The position numbers were made by a program, and so were the translations under genes. From Bifidobacteriaceae bacterium (GTDB lineage Bacteria; Actinomycetota; Actinomycetes; Actinomycetales; WQXJ01): 6,345 nt of DNA. The stretch is from positions 1 to 6,345 of the forward strand of contig JAIRPS010000118.1 in NCBI GenBank assembly GCA_031256885.1, given 5' to 3'. The notes beneath the pieces are model-generated. The model was not told the origin of the DNA and did not search any database. It saw only the letters and a list, made by a program, of their open reading frames with translations. How positions within the stretch are numbered: position 1 is the stretch's first letter; the number at the start of each line of letters is the position of its first letter. Below are positions 5,911 through 6,345 of the stretch, piece by piece.

Positions 5911-6345
5911 AACTACTTTTAGCGGGCGGTGGCACGGCCGGTCATGTCAACCCGCTCCTCGCTTTAGCCAGCGAACTGCACAAACGCTTCCCGCACAGTC
6001 AGTTGCGGGTTTTAGGCACTGCTGAAGGCCTGGAAACCGAACTGGTGCCGGCGGCTGGTTGGCCGCTCGATTTGATTCCGCGCGCCCGCCTACCGCGACA
6101 GCTCAGCCGTGACTGGCTCGCTTTCCCCGGCAGTTTGGCTGGTGCGGTTCATGGCGCCAAGCGGGTTATCAAACAGCTACAGGCCGATGCTGTGGTTGGT
6201 TTCGGTGGCTATGTGGCGGCTGCCGCCTACCTGGCGGCCTGGCGCAACTGCCCAATCATTGTTCATGAAGCCAACCATCACGTTGGCTGGGCTAACCGTC
6301 TTGGTTTTCACTTAGCTAGTGGTGTGGCAACCTCTTTTGCCGCAG
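5907..6345 (+). CDS. murG: MurG, UDP-GlcNAc:lipid I N-acetylglucosaminyltransferase (5' part, truncated by the window end)
   Basis: Membrane-associated GT-B glycosyltransferase that transfers GlcNAc to lipid I to make lipid II on the cytoplasmic face. Only 146 codons are present, against a usual length of about 350-380, so this is most of the N-terminal lipid-I-binding domain; the UDP-GlcNAc-binding domain lies beyond the window. The protein starts MKLLLAGGGTAGHVNP, whose glycine-rich loop (7-16) is the first MurG signature. VGFGGYVA (97-104) and VHEANHHVGWANR (119-131) match the other N-terminal family blocks. No stop codon occurs before the edge. The ATG overlaps the ftsW stop as ATGA; a modest AAGG lies at 5893-5896, 10 bases upstream. 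The next gene is probably murC, as in other actinobacterial clusters, but this is outside the sequence. Confidence 0.96.
   Translation, partial: MKLLLAGGGTAGHVNPLLALASELHKRFPHSQLRVLGTAEGLETELVPAAGWPLDLIPRARLPRQLSRDWLAFPGSLAGAVHGAKRVIKQLQADAVVGFGGYVAAAAYLAAWRNCPIIVHEANHHVGWANRLGFHLASGVATSFAA

Noticed and set aside
6109..6315. Open frame of 68 codons on the + strand inside murG
   Set aside because: The murG frame through the same bases contains the GFGGY and HEAN motifs, so this is an out-of-frame shadow.

Overview
The window is a continuous, single-strand run of peptidoglycan-precursor and septal-growth genes from a bacterial dcw (division and cell wall) cluster. The order is murE (3' part), murF, mraY, murD, ftsW, murG (5' part), all on the + strand. 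This order, the WW variant of the MraY NTSPAKIFMGDTGS block, the GGGTAGH motif of MurG and the Asp-Ala-Leu version of the MurD middle-domain motif (recalled as also present in Mycobacterium tuberculosis MurD) point to an actinobacterium. G+C is roughly 55-60% by eye, moderate for that phylum, and TTA and CTA leucine codons are used freely. I cannot name the genus. MurE keeps the residues that recognise diaminopimelate, so a DAP-type wall is predicted.

Layout. Positions 1-641 hold the C-terminal part of MurE (third amino acid of the stem peptide). Positions 632-2014 are MurF (adds D-Ala-D-Ala). Positions 2022-3098 are MraY (moves phospho-MurNAc-pentapeptide onto undecaprenyl phosphate, making lipid I). 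Positions 3095-4597 are MurD (adds D-Glu). Positions 4594-5910 are FtsW (SEDS septal glycosyltransferase). Positions 5907-6345 are the N-terminal part of MurG (lipid I to lipid II). There is no intergenic space above 7 bases. Four junctions overlap, three of them as ATGA, which implies one polycistronic message with coupled translation. I saw no promoter, terminator, RNA gene, mobile element or CRISPR array.

Together the products form a cytoplasmic-to-membrane line: MurD, MurE and MurF build UDP-MurNAc-pentapeptide, MraY and MurG make lipid II, and FtsW polymerises it at the septum. The missing partners (MurC, FtsQ, FtsZ, FtsI) are expected just outside the window.

I found no undescribed system; the gene content is ordinary. 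What merits a second look is finer detail. The three Mur ligases and FtsW each carry substitutions at normally well-conserved positions, most notably an Asn in place of the conserved Asp of the MurD DSKATN motif. murF contains a perfect 12-bp inverted repeat. ftsW has an unusually long match to the 16S rRNA 3' end, and mraY has an oddly close Shine-Dalgarno sequence. mraY is poorer in G+C than its neighbours.
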